Shown here: positions 21,014 to 32,641 of the stretch, one piece after another | Position numbering within the stretch: position 1 is the first letter of the stretch | Layout of the letters: every line of letters starts with the position of its first letter | Assembly: GCA_033063855.1 (NCBI GenBank) | Contig: CP093830.1 | Location: forward strand, 2,790,854 to 2,854,853 | Direction of reading: 5' to 3' | Source: Smittia aterrima | Lineage: Eukaryota; Arthropoda; Insecta; Diptera; Chironomidae | DNA length: 64,000 nucleotides | Notes under the pieces: model-generated | The model's input: the letters and a program-made list of their open reading frames with translations, nothing else | Databases searched by the model: none | Told to the model about the DNA's origin: nothing | Made by a program: the position numbers and the translations under genes

Positions 21014-23660
21014 TCAGTTCTTGATTGACCTTACTCGTGACTCGTTGTTTTCAAGATCAACTTTCGACATCGCTTGATTTGTCTCACGCCAAGGCTCGAA
21101 ATCAAATGTATCCAAGTCCGAGCATTTTTCCAATTGATTCGTCTTCGAGACTTTTTTCATAACATACCGTTGAGCAATGTCAACATGATCAGAGTTACGA
21201 CAGATGATCGTAGACAGTCGAGTGTTAAATATTTGATGAAGTTGACCTGAAAATAAAAGGATTGAAGTTTGGGAGTTTCCAAAGAAAACAAATTTTAAAT
21301 TTACCTGAAGAGAATTTTTGTGGACCAGTTGTTCGCTCATACCAAAACGAATCGCCACGCTTAATGCGAACAAATTGGTCTCCTATTAAGCAGGTCAACA
21401 GTGGCCCAATTATCCCGCCCTTGACCGGCATCTCAGCCAAACCTCCCGAGTAAATGTCAACGTCATGAGGTGAACTAAGAAAGTAATAAAAGAATTTATT
21501 GATTTTACGAAAACGAACGTGTACTTACTCATAGATTTCCCGAATGGTTTTGAACGATTGTGGGTCAACGGCTTTCGAGAACTCATTCCACGTGTCGACT
21601 CTTGGTAGTCTACAGTGTTTCCTCCATTCAGGATATGAGGGTAAGCCATGATCACGCCCACGTTGAATGTTTAACGACACAAGATCTAATCCACAAATTG
21701 CAACAGATGCGTCCTTTGCAAATAACTTTTCAGTCAACTCAGTTGTGAAGTAAGGATCAGATTTCTCAACCGAATTATTGATTGCACTTCTTATCGCACT
21801 GTCAAGTCCATGGGGGCGATAAAGCGAGTAAGGATTGAAAAGCATGTTATGAAGAGCAATTGACTCTTCAGTGTCGTTGAGCTCCTTCGTCACTTTCATT
21901 AGTCCTGGTAACAAAGTGTGAGCGAATCGAAAAGCAGCAGCTGCAAACTCATTAGCGACTGATGGATTCACTGTCTCATTGTAAGTGTCTTCTATTCCGT
22001 TTGGAGTCGATAAGATTCCAAATTCCTCACTCGATTTTCGACCAATTATCACTGACAAGAACTCATTGTAAGTAATGTGTTGCATTTGAGCTCCTAAAAT
22101 CCTTCGAGATTCTTGAAACAAACGTTCGTCGTCCCAATGAGAATTTATTTCCTTCAAGCTATTTGCGAGATAATTGTGATGACGTGCTAGCAATAAATGC
22201 ATTGAAGTCAAGTGAAGATTTTCATTTGATCGAGCATCGCCTGATTCGAAACAGTAACGTCCTTTTGCATTCTCTTCTGACTCGTTACAACCGTCTTTTG
22301 GGTCTTCATTGACGGGAAGCAAAGTTCGGTTGTCAATCGTCACGTACATTTTCAATTTACCGTTCTCGAAAGTCCTCAGAGATTTCACTTTTTCCTCTGT
22401 CGCTCCGTAAACAACTGAGCCATCGATGAAAGCCGTCGCTTGATTCAATTGGTCTCGTGGTCCAAGGCGATTTGTTGGGGCTGGTGCACTCCGAACAAAG
22501 TTCATGCAGGTCACGTTGTAATCATCAAAGTAAGGATCGCCTTTGCCAAGTGGAACGGGAAAGCATTCTGGATGCATTTTGCCTGAAATTCCGCAACATT
22601 CAATTGGCTCGCCATCTTGTCCTTGACTAGAAGCAGTCGCGGTGATATCATGATCAAGAAATTGTCCCCAAATCGCGAGCATCACAGTGAAATTAGGATC
22701 TGTGTAGTATGATGGCCGATGAATCGTTAGCGAAATTTCTCGAGCTGACGCAATTTCTTCGCCTTTTTGAGAACAACGAGGTGAACTTATTCCATCACAA
22801 TAATCTGGATTCAGTGCTCGACGAAATGGAATGAACGAAGAGCCCCAATGAGAATTCATTCGATTGTTACAACTTCCATCGTAGCTTCGATACTTCGTCC
22901 ACTCTTTACAGTTCATTGAATCTGCTTCGTTCAATCTTGAGCTGGGACCACGACCAACGTCTTGACGTTTATCGTAAGTTCGTTTATTTCTAAACTTTTT
23001 CGCTAAATATTGAGTTGCGTGGTCTTCGACGAAGCCTCTTTTCGAAGCAATTCTTGCAGTGTGGCTTGTGCTAGTCGCTCCACGTTGATGGCGGTAAGTT
23101 GGAGTATTCACAGCTGGTGCCAAGATTAATTCTTCAAGAATCTCTTTATCGCCTAATGCTTCCTTTCCAGCATTGATTGCTTCTGTCAAATCTAATTCTG
23201 TCGGTTCCGGCATCGTCCAATTACTTTCAAGTTCATCGACCAGAGGAAAGAGAATGAAAAAATCCGTTGGCAGTTCCATGTCGTCTCCCATAATTATTGA
23301 GTTGTCAGTTGAATTATTCATCACATTATCAGTGTTAGCGTTGCCGAATAGAGAATAACAGACAGAGATGATAAGAGCAATTACGAAAGCTGATCTAGAA
23401 AATGAAGAAATGATTTGACGTGAACACAAAACATTGTGGTAGGTCAGCGATTGAACTGTGGCGAAGACTTACAAAATCGTGGAACAGATGCAGCACTGAA
23501 ATTGCTTAACTTGTCGTTCTCTCATGCGACGCTCATTTCCTGGGAGTAGATAAGATGGACCTGCAACGAGAGTTGAAGAATAATTTATTTTTTAAAGAAA
23601 TTTCTCACCTGGCTTGCCAATTGGTATCATCGGAGTCGTTTCATCAGTATTTTGCTCCAT
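21014..23660 (-). CDS. membrane-anchored animal haem peroxidase
   Basis: Five exons (23660-23609, 23560-23473, 23394-21529, 21474-21305, 21246-21014) encode 802 residues. A cytosolic N-terminus of about 40 residues (MEQNTDETTPMIPIGKPG...) precedes a membrane helix (about 48-64, SAFVIALIISVCYSLFG), so the enzyme is a type II protein with its domain outside the cell or in the lumen. After an acidic spacer comes a peroxidase domain (about 210-780) with the distal His in WGQFLDHD (about His295), FIDGSVVYG, GDARSNENLHL, the proximal His in RFAHTLLPG (about His539), RGRDHGLPSY, and DVDIYSGGLAE. Family members use H2O2 to oxidise halides or tyrosines, and in insects serve chorion and cuticle crosslinking or gut immunity. 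It resembles chorion peroxidase-like insect proteins; the exact substrate is unknown. Confidence 0.93.
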
Positions 23661-24057
23661 TCTTCTCTTCACTAACTTTAACAACTGATCACACGAGAAA
23701 GTTCAATGCAAATGAAGTTACTATTCAATAAAAATTGATTCCGTTTGGATATTTTTCTGTAACTTGATATCTCTTCCGCTATCCGCGATCAACTACGAGA
23801 GCAGGGAGTTGTCACAAAAAAATTTATTCCAACATCGTCTGTGATAAGAAATTGTTGATATGAATGAAGACATTTATGATGGAAGCTGATAAGACAAGAT
23901 CACAGTCGAGTCGAAAGCCCTGCAATTCTTCAGCTTGAAATTCAAGAGAAAACTTTTTGTAAGGATTCTCGCGACTTCGAGTGTCAAATGACACTTTTGT
24001 TTTTACTTCAACATTTTGCATTGTCACTGCTTAGGTCATTTTATTTCTTTTAAAAAT

Positions 24058-25690
24058 CTAAATATTTGGTAAGAAAGCCATCATATCTCCACGCACCAAA
24101 AACCGTGCGAACGATGCGATGTTGATGGGCTGCGTCAGCTGAGTCTGTGTTTTCATTGCGTATGGCGATTTCCTCCAAGGAAAACTGGAATTAACTGTCA
24201 AGTTAAACTCACAAATCTCAACACCTTCAACATTCCTGATTGAAATTAACTTCATTGTGAGATTTGTGCAATCGACGTATCCACAGAACCATCGAAGATA
24301 TTTGAAGAACGGAAATGTGAGAACTTCGTATTGGATTTTCAACAAACAATATGAGAGACAGTAGATGAGTAATCGAAGCTGTAAGGAAAGTATTGAGTAA
24401 TCAAATGGTTCAGATCCGAAATGATTAACTTACCGATGCAAAGACCAGATAATAAATTATGATGGTGGGCAATAAAAAGAGAAGTGTTGTGAAAAAGAGC
24501 GTTGCGAGAAACAGTTGACGATTTGTGTAATCTTGGGACTCAACTCGATCTGCAAATTCGAAATTATTAAAATAAAGAGATTAGAAATAAAAAGACATTC
24601 ATACTCTTCAAGATGTTAAGTCTCCTTCCAAGAACGATTCTTAAGAGAGATCGTATGCTCGTCAATTCCAGTTTGTAGAGCATGGCAGCGTAAATGTAGA
24701 AGCAGTGAGCGTGTAATGTGATCAATGTTATCAGATCGCAAACCATTGCGCATTGGAATGAAAATCCCATCAATCCAAACATTGTTATGGGAAGAAACAG
24801 ATAATGTATCGCCGGCTCAACGATAATTATGAAATTCCACCAGAGATCTAAAAATAATTACTAAATAATAAAAATTTCTTAATAAATAAAATTTGCAACT
24901 TACCAACGTGATACATGAAGCAGCTCAGGAGAAAATTGTTCAGCTGAACATTGAGCTTCAAACCAACTGGCGATCCGTCCAACATCTCTAGAAGCTTTCG
25001 TAGTTTATGAACGATGAATTCTGTTGATTCCATAAAATATCGACAGGAATGTTGAACGTGACTCATAAGCAGAAAGACGAGAATCCCAAGTAGAATGTCG
25101 AGGACAAAGAATCCATTTTTCGTATCGTTGTTAAGACATTTCTGCCAGTTGCTGCAATGCTGATAAATCACGGTGTTCTTGAAGAGCGATGCGAACGGTC
25201 GGACAGTCGTTGAAGCAACGGATGAAAACGAAGCTAGGAATGAATGTGATGAGTTAATAAGTTTGGTGACAAAGCTCTTTCCATTTTCTTTGGCATGTTC
25301 ATCTTTCAAAGCCTTTGCGATTATTAGCGCAAAATTTTCCTCAACCGACTTCGGATTGTACTCGTCATCAAAACTTTTTAGGAAATCAGAATTTTTGAAA
25401 CGAAGCAGAAGGACTCGATGATTGCATGAAACTTCTTGACTATTCAGTAAGACTTTGACGATCTTGCCGTCTTGATCTTTAAGTAAACTAATTCCGTCTT
25501 GCAATATAACTTCGTTCGAAAGAGTCCCAAGCAGCTCAAGATCAGTGTTTCTTACAATTTCATTGACACAAGAGATCACAAAATAATTTACTGTTTGTGA
25601 TTGATTGCTTAAAATTTGTTTCTTCCCGTAAAGATATTTGCCCTTCGCTTCTTCTGGTAAATAAATTTTAATTAGGCAACTATCACTCAT
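24058..25690 (-). CDS. PIG-Q: GPI-GlcNAc transferase subunit Q (Gpi1)
   Basis: Four exons (25690-24904, 24847-24605, 24549-24434, 24378-24058) encode 488 residues. Subunit Q is part of the ER complex that makes the first intermediate of GPI anchors (GlcNAc-PI), where it stabilises the catalytic subunit PIG-A. The Gpi1 signature is clear: LLEMLDGSPVGLKLN (about 233-247) followed by several membrane helices, LHAHCFYIYAAMLYKLEL and GRRLNILKNRVESQDY, then a helix ending YYLVFAS. The first ~230 residues are weakly conserved, as in other PIG-Q proteins. It faces the shugoshin gene head-to-head across 257 bases. Confidence 0.93.
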
Positions 25691-25947
25691 TTTGCAATTG
25701 ATTTAAAATTTCATTTGAAGAAAGGTAAACAAACGAGATCTGCCGAAATCCCCAAACATAGATAAATTTTTATCTAGATTGTAAAAGAAAAGTTTGATTA
25801 TGAGTAATTTAAATGAACAATCTAGATTTTATTTTTCTATGTCTTTGAAATTCCGTTGGAAAGCGCCAGTCAAATCGAGTTGAATTGAATATTTATTTAC
25901 GCATTTGTTCATTTGTTGACAAGAAAATCTTGTATTCGCGCATTAAA
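25691..25947. promoter_or_regulatory. shared head-to-head promoter region of PIG-Q and shugoshin
   Basis: Only 257 bases separate the PIG-Q start codon (-) from the shugoshin start codon (+), so both promoters and 5' UTRs must fit here. I see no clear TATA box. Confidence 0.6.
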
Positions 25948-27150
25948 ATGGATTCATCAAGAGAAAGAGACTCGACAACGCCTGAAGTGACATCAGATAT
26001 CGATATTCTCAAAGATCAACTTCATACTTATCAAAGACTTAATATCGATTTATCGAAGAAGATTCAAGAATGCAAAATATTGTTGAACGTAGCAAACAAA
26101 GAACTTGTTACAGCTAGAAACGAGTTGATTGAGGAAAGAGAACTAACAGCAGAGCTCAAACACACGCTAATGGTCTCGAATGGTCATTTCTCTCAGTTCG
26201 TCACAAACTTCGTCTCAAATCTTGAAAACTGTCATGCTAAGATTGGTTTGGACGTCACTTTGCCTGGTTCAAACATCGCTCAACAACATTTATCTCAAAT
26301 GAAACCACAGAAGCCTTCTGTTGATCCGGAATTTCAAAACCAACTTGAGACTATTTGCGAAGAAGATAGTTTGAACATGACTAGTGGACCAAGAGTCAGT
26401 TCAACTCCATTGTCAGCACCTAGTCGTCAAACCAAGAGCTTATCTTCGTCGGAAAATCGTGAGAAAGCATTTGAAGCAACGACTGAAAACTCACAACAAG
26501 CAGCTCGAGACTCACACGATGACGAAAGTATGAATTTCGCTGGGGGACCAAAAACCAGCTCGACTCCTTTGTCAGTTGCTCTCCGTACTAGAACCTCATC
26601 AAATACTACAGATGCAGAAACCACTGACAACGAAGAGAACACAGTTGGACGACAAGAGAGTTCAACTTCAATGCTGAGTGCCCTTCGTGACAAGACTAAC
26701 ATTTCAACAATTCCAAAGATTATATTGTCACCAGTCGCTCGAGCCAGCAAAGAGATCGACTCCAGTGACTCATCCGATGTTACTGACGAACCAGTGAAGA
26801 AAAAGTCGAAAGGAAAACCAACAGTAACTCCTAAATTAGTCGTTGAAGTATCCAATTATAATGCCACTGATTCACAGGTGGAGTCGTACATCAATAAATT
26901 TAATGAAATATTGGATCAGCAAGAACAACAAGTCGCATCAGATTTACCAATAAACGAGCAAGACGAGAATATGCCAGAAGCAGAACCGAGCCACAACGAT
27001 TCCTCCACATCAAGCATTGACAGCGTTTCTATTTCACGTAAACGAAAAGCCAAGGTGTCCGTCCCTACTCGTACAGATGGTCGACCTAGACGTGCAACTC
27101 GTGGGAAGGCAATGACTGAGCCTAAGCTTAACACAAAACTGCGTCGCTGA
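25948..27150 (+). CDS. mei-S332: shugoshin, protector of centromeric cohesin
   Basis: A single exon encodes 400 residues. The ATG at 25,948 (AAAATGG context) is preferred over an in-frame ATG 21 codons upstream. An N-terminal coiled coil (about 15-80, with repeated leucines in DILKDQLHTYQRLNIDLSKK) matches the position of the shugoshin dimerisation and PP2A-binding domain. A long Ser/Thr-rich middle follows, containing three degenerate repeats of the type GGPKTSSTPLS. The C-terminus has the basic shugoshin motif RPRRATRGKAMTEPKLN and ends LRR, which binds phosphorylated histone H2A. Shugoshins recruit PP2A to keep cohesin unphosphorylated at centromeres until separation. The family is recognised by this N- and C-terminal pair, since the middle diverges rapidly. 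Length is close to that of fly MEI-S332. Confidence 0.85.
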   Translation: MDSSRERDSTTPEVTSDIDILKDQLHTYQRLNIDLSKKIQECKILLNVANKELVTARNELIEERELTAELKHTLMVSNGHFSQFVTNFVSNLENCHAKIGLDVTLPGSNIAQQHLSQMKPQKPSVDPEFQNQLETICEEDSLNMTSGPRVSSTPLSAPSRQTKSLSSSENREKAFEATTENSQQAARDSHDDESMNFAGGPKTSSTPLSVALRTRTSSNTTDAETTDNEENTVGRQESSTSMLSALRDKTNISTIPKIILSPVARASKEIDSSDSSDVTDEPVKKKSKGKPTVTPKLVVEVSNYNATDSQVESYINKFNEILDQQEQQVASDLPINEQDENMPEAEPSHNDSSTSSIDSVSISRKRKAKVSVPTRTDGRPRRATRGKAMTEPKLNTKLRR

Positions 27151-27198
27151 ATGATTGTTCAATTTATTTCATCAACAACTTACTTAAAAATAAATCTT
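27151..27198. terminator. overlapping polyadenylation region of shugoshin and Nup58
   Basis: A plus-strand AATAAA lies at 27,189-27,194 for shugoshin, and a minus-strand AATAAA (tttatt) at 27,178-27,173 for Nup58. Because cleavage normally occurs 10-30 bases past the signal, each mRNA should end inside or at the edge of the other gene's coding region. Confidence 0.6.
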
Positions 27199-28911
27199 TC
27201 ACATTTTCTTAAAACTTGCATTGAATGTTGAATTTCCAAAGAACGAAGTTGTATTTGTTGGCTGCTGAGTAGTCCATTGCCTTACAGCTACTTGATTTGA
27301 TAAGTTCAGACCGATATGACCAATCGATGAGCTCGTGAAAGGATTCGGCCCGTATTGAACAACAGATTGATTGTTAGACGATCCGGCCATGTTGTCACGA
27401 CTAAACACATCAGTCGAGTCACGAAGCAAATTTTTACGCAAGTTCAAGTATTGCTCCTTCTGACCGTCTACTCTCGTGTGAGTTTCTTGGAGACGTCCTG
27501 CAAGTGCAATGAAGCTTTCATGAATTTGTTGTAATCCTCGCTTTAAATCCTGAGCACTGAAGTTTTGAGGACTTGATAATGATTGCAAATGCTTCTCAGT
27601 CAACTCAACTTGATGCTTCAATGTCAACAAATCGTTTTCGTATTTCTGAATGAGTTCCTTAAAATAAATCTGAGGCATGATATTTTCAAATTGTAATCCG
27701 CTTGGAGTCTCGTGAGTTCGTTGAGCCATATCAGCATGTTGAATAATTCGAGAAGTATCACTTCTCAAAAGCTTAATTGTCAGTTTGTTGTTTTCAACAT
27801 TATTTGACATTTCTTGAACGTTGCAATTTAAGCTTTTAATCTCATCAGTGACACTATTCAGCTTTCGATCTGAAGTGCGAATAATATCTGATGACAAAGT
27901 CTTTTGTTGTTTGACGTAAGCTTTGAAATCTTCAACAGTCTGAACGATTTCCTTTGGTACTTGAGTTTCCTTCACTTTTGTTGATTCATTCTTTCCCTCA
28001 GCTGCCTTAGGTTGTGTTGTACTCATGTCATTTCCACCAAGGCCGACATTCTGAGGAATCGTTAGAGAAGCAATTGTTGTTGATTGCGCTGGCTGATTGG
28101 TCAATGAGCCTATTAAATTTGTTGGTTGATTTGATCCAAACAAAGGCGGTTGAGCAGTTTGAGTTGCAGGTTGTCCAAAGGATAAACCTGTACTCGGAGC
28201 ACTAGTTGTTAGAGGATTTAAAGTGAGAGTTGGCGCTGCTGCTGGCTGACCAAAGCTTATCGATGAGGCTGCTGCGGGTTGTCCGAAACTTATTGTTGAA
28301 GTTGCTGCTGGTTGTCCGAAGGTAGGGGCAGCAGTCGTAGCAGCAGCTTGCGGTTGACCAAATGAAAATTTTGAATGTTGATGGCCTTGAACGGTTGGTG
28401 CTGCAACTCCAAATGAAAGAGACGCTGCCGCTTGCGGAGCAACTGTAGCAGTTGCTGCTGGCTGACCAAAAGAAAATCCAGTCGTCTGAGGTTGAGTTGC
28501 AGGAGTCGAGAATGATATTGAAGATAATGGTTGAACAGTATTAGTTGGAGCTGTTGCTTGAGGCGTTCCAAACGAGAGACTTGCTGTCTGCTGCAAAGGC
28601 TGAACAGTCGCTGTTGGGGTTGAGCCAAACGAAAAACCTGAAGGTTGAGCTGTTATTCCAGCCCTTGCTGGAGTCGCTGCTGGAGCTCCGAAATTGAATC
28701 CTCCTGGTTTCGCCATAGCAGATGCAGTTGCATTTGGCGCTGCTGCTCCAAATGAAAATGCAGTTTGTTGCGTGCTAAAATTGAAATTTCGTTAATCATT
28801 GAAATTGCAAGTCTCAAACACATTCAAGTATTTTTACCTTGCTGGAGCTCCAAACAATGGAGGAGCAGCTGCTGGAGATGCACTCGGAGTTCCAAAACTA
28901 AATCCAGACAT
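27199..28911 (-). CDS. Nup58: nucleoporin Nup58 (Nup62 complex)
   Basis: Two exons (28911-28838 and 28774-27199) encode 549 residues. The N-terminal half is an FG-repeat domain (FSFG, LSFG, ISFG and FGQPAA units, about 4-250) that forms the permeability barrier of the nuclear pore. The C-terminal half holds the coiled coil of the central channel complex, with the Nup58/45 signature around MPQIYFKELIQKYENDLLTL (about 386-405), LKRGLQQIHESFIALAGRLQ and EQYLNLRKNLL. A short GLFG-poor tail follows (GPNPF, SFFGNSTFNASF). Partners in the family are Nup62 and Nup54. It is tail-to-tail with shugoshin (48 bases between stops) and head-to-head with Bap111 (393 bases). Confidence 0.94.
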
Positions 28912-29304
28912 GATTTTAAATGGAAATTACTGTTCACAAAGCGAAAGTGCTTTGGGATTTCAAGAGATTTGGGATTTCAAAGGATTTGCGAGGGGTTCTC
29001 AATTACGTCGACCAAGATCCACCAGATGGGGCTATTTAACAAGTTTTAGAAAAAAAAAATAAAAAAATTATTTCAAAAGGAATTAGTGAAGTTAACTAAG
29101 TGAAAATATTTTAAAACTTTAGTTAAGAATAAAAAGAACAATAGTTGATTGAATATTTGCTAGCGGAAAGTGGATATCACTTGGAAATCTCTTTTGAATT
29201 TTCCCGACGCTCTTGTGTGATTGTGTTGGTAAGTTTCTTCTATAATTCCTTCTTCAACTTAATGACAAAACATTCAATTCAATTTTAGATTAAAATACGT
29301 GAAC
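28912..29304. promoter_or_regulatory. shared head-to-head promoter region of Nup58 and Bap111
   Basis: 393 bases separate the two start codons. Part of the right half (about 29,225-29,290: gtaagttt ... ttttag) looks like a short 5' UTR intron of Bap111. No TATA box was recognised. Confidence 0.5.
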
Positions 29305-32300
29305 ATGTCGCTCCCTAATTATAAGCAGATCGCTCCCAACTCTCGTAAGTTTAGAAACAACAGTTTCACATCGAATTCATTATTAAGCATGTCAATAACT
29401 TGACGATACTTAGAATCGCCTGTAAGGTTGTCTACGATGCATTGCATTTCTCATCTGTTTTTCCGCTTAAAACGCCAATCACATCCTTTTAATGTTGTTT
29501 TGCATGTTAATAATTTCCCTTCCCATTAAATCGATGATCCAGCAGACATCAGAGAGCTGCAACGTCTCGTAGTTTATTTTAGATGAATCGAAAGAATGAA
29601 ACAAAATTATGCAAATTTACAGATCTCATGACCGCTGGCCATCCCGTCACATTCAATATACTCAAAGGTAATTGACACCTTAACCATTATTTGTCCTTAT
29701 CCTTGCTTAAAGTATTAACGCTCAGTGTTTCTGCTTCTTGCTTTGAAACTGTAATCGCTTTATCGTTTTTCACATTTTATGTTCAACATCAAGGAACGAC
29801 CGTCGATCTTAAAATGTCTGACAATAAATTTGCTTTTTCAATTACATGATTCTCCCATTCAGAGCGTTTGAGAGCATCTGGCGGCGGGCCAGGTGATCGT
29901 CGTGATCAAAGCCCTTTTCTACATTCGGCTCATGGAAATCCTGCGTTCACACCTCAGAAGGCTGGTAAAGCCAGTGCTGCCAGTGTGAGTAGAAAAGTCT
30001 GATCGACTTCAAAAATCTTGAGCAAGTTTTGGAAACATTTTAAACGTTAACTCAATTTTAGTTGGAATCAAGACTTCCTAAGCCACCAAAGCCTCCAGAG
30101 AAGCCACTTATGCCCTACATGCGATACTCTCGTAAACAATGGGACTCTGTAAAGAATACCAGCCCCGAATTGAAATTATGGGAGATTGGAAAGAAAATTG
30201 GAAACGTAAGAAATTATTCTGCTAAGAGATTTGTCTGTGATTAATGAAAACTTTCTACGTTTTAGATGTGGCGAGATCTTCCGGATGAGGATAAACTAGA
30301 ATTCATCGAGGAGTATGAAGCTGAAAAGATCGATTATGAGAAGAGCTTGAAAGTTTATCACAACACTCCGGCTTATCTGGCTTACATGGCAGCGAAAAGC
30401 AAGAAATCTGGTAAGTTCATAAGAGTTGCTAAGAAAGAATTCCACTAAACTTTACTTCACTAACAGATGTTGACAACCATGATCAGCCTCGTTCAAGTTC
30501 GAAGAGTCAAGATCGACGCATTGACATTCAACCAGCTGAAGATGAGGAAGACCAAGACGATGGTTATTCCTTTAAACAAATAGCATACGCTCGATACTTG
30601 CGTAATCATCGGTTGATCAACGAAATCTTTTCTGACGCCGTTGTCCCAGATGTCAGGTCTGTGGTTACAACCCAGCGAATGCACGTTTTGAAACGTCAAG
30701 TTCAATCTCTCGCTATGCATCAGAAGAAGCTACAAGCGGAGCTCCAACAGATTGAAGAGAAGTTTGAAACGAAGAAAAGAAAGTTTGTCGAGTCTTCTGA
30801 GTTGTTCCAAGAAGAGTTGAAGAAACATTGCAAGCCAGCAGTTGATGACGAAACGTTCCAAAAGATCATCGAACGACAATACGAAGCAATGAAACGTGAA
30901 CGTATGCGAGCAATTGAAGAACAGAACAAGCCACCAGCACCGGTCAAGCCAGATGAAGTTCCAGTTCAAGCTAACACTGCTCAGCCCGCTGTTGTTTCTG
31001 AGCCTCCATTAGTTGAAGCTGGTCAATCGACTGCCGAGGTGAGATAATATTATAATTTTCTGGTCAATGGAACATGTAGAGAACTTCCAGACTTAGTTTT
31101 AACAGTACAAGTTTAGAGGGTTTAGGTAATTAAATCAAGTGTTGCACATTTGAACAAAATCTTAAATGATTGAGAAATAATCTCAAGGAAATATCACTGA
31201 AACATTAATTTCTTTTCCTCTTCTGTTAATTTTTTTTACACCGAACACTTAAATAAATCAATATTGAAACTATTATCACAGATGACTGTACTGCACTTAC
31301 AGGTAACATTTTGAATCCTTTTTGACTGGTGCCATTTTTTTCGTAGGCTCGCATGAATTTTATTTTCGCTTTAATTTAAAATTCAATTATATTTAGCGCG
31401 AATGTCAGTTGTTTTTGGTGTTTTCTTTTTAAACCTAACTAGTAGTTTGATCAACAGCATTTCTAGGGAGAATTCACTTCTAGGAAAGGCTTTTTATCCA
31501 TCGACTTATTTTCATTTCTCAAAATGGTCTGAGAATGGAATTTATCAAAGGATAAAAAGCGGATCTTCTTTTCGATTTAAAGCCTGGTAGTTATGACTTT
31601 TTTTTTATCTGAGTTTATTTGGTTTGTTGTGCAAGTGTTGTTCACGTCAAAGCATGAATATTTAATTCGAACTTAATGAACTCTTTCGATTTCAGCCGAT
31701 GGATATTGAACCAGCTTTGATTAAGCCAGCAACGGATTCTGATGACAACAAATCAAATGATTCAACGGCTTCACAACCGCAGCATTTGCAAGAAATGGCT
31801 AAGAGCACGGTCGTCTTGAAGGAAGTCACAGCACCTGTGGCTCCAAATGATAACGCGAGCTCGGAAATTCCAACATCAGTTGCACCTCTTTCCGAAGCCA
31901 CACAAATCGAAGCTCCAAAGTCTGTTGAAAGCATTGTGACTCCGCTATCAACTCCTCCAATAGTCACTTCGATTCCGCCCACTGTCAGTGCTCCAGGACC
32001 AATCACTCATAGCCAGGAAGCTCCAGTTGTTCCACCAAACGTAACAGTTTCTCAACATCATCCAAGCGGACCAATTCCTGGGCCACACATGCCTCATGGA
32101 GCCTTCCCAGGATTTCCACAAGGGCCTCCGCGTGCTCCGTTTTACGGACAGATGCCGCCTTATCAACAAGGTTTCCAACAATATCCGTATGGTCATCACA
32201 TGCCTCCGTATGGTCATCAGAACTATCATGGACCACCTCCTCACGGTTATCCAGGGCCCGAGTATCCCCAACAGCCCCCTACAATGCCAGCAATGCATCC

Positions 32301-32391
32301 ACCGCCGATTTCTCATCAGCCTCCTTTGGCAGCTCCGCCAGTTGTTCAACCACCAGCTATTGAAGAGGCTCCCGAGAAAAATGACAGTTAA
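29305..32391 (+). CDS. Bap111: BAP (SWI/SNF) complex HMG-box subunit, SMARCE1 homologue
   Basis: Seven exons (29305-29344, 29623-29667, 29863-29984, 30062-30205, 30266-30410, 30467-31038, 31696-32391) encode 587 residues. Fly Bap111 is also called dalao. The HMG box (about 80-150) contains PYMRYSRKQWDSVK, LKLWEIGKKIG, MWRDLPDEDKLEF and EYEAEKIDYEKS and binds nucleosomal DNA without sequence preference. The SMARCE1-specific block NHRLINEIFSDAVVPDVRSV and a coiled coil (LKRQVQSLAMHQKKLQAELQ) follow, then a long Pro/His/Gln-rich tail with many PPYG/HMP motifs typical of arthropod forms. All introns are in phase. A possible 21-base microexon (31,282-31,302) lies in the last intron. Confidence 0.95.
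31282..31302 (+). other. candidate 21-base in-frame microexon of Bap111
   Basis: Inside the last Bap111 intron, atgactgtactgcacttacag is preceded by tattatcacag and followed by gtaaca. The flanking junctions are both phase 0, so inclusion would insert MTVLHLQ between STAE and PMDI without a frameshift. The polypyrimidine tract is weak, so this may be chance. Confidence 0.35.
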
Positions 32392-32641
32392 ACGGGAAAT
32401 TTCTCTTTAACTTTATTTCACGAACAAATTTTAAGATTTTTTGTAACTGTAATTTCCATTTGAATCAATAAAATAACTGAAACCTCACTAATGTGACTTC
32501 ACCTGAATCAAAACAAAAGTAAATGCGGCAAGAGACAAATTAATTAAATTATATTCTAACACGTGAAGAGGTAAAGTTTATTATTTTTATGACTAACAAA
32601 TTAAACTAATGAGATATTGGATTAACTTGAATTAAAGCGCA

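Noticed and set aside
23824..24027. 67-codon minus-strand frame between PIG-Q and the peroxidase
   Set aside because: It has an in-frame stop just upstream of the ATG, no recognisable domain and no clear splice partners. A faint likeness of KKFSLEFQAEEL to COMM-type ends is too weak to annotate.
31402..31590. 62-codon plus-strand frame in the last Bap111 intron
   Set aside because: It has no family resemblance and no in-phase splice sites linking it to the flanking exons.
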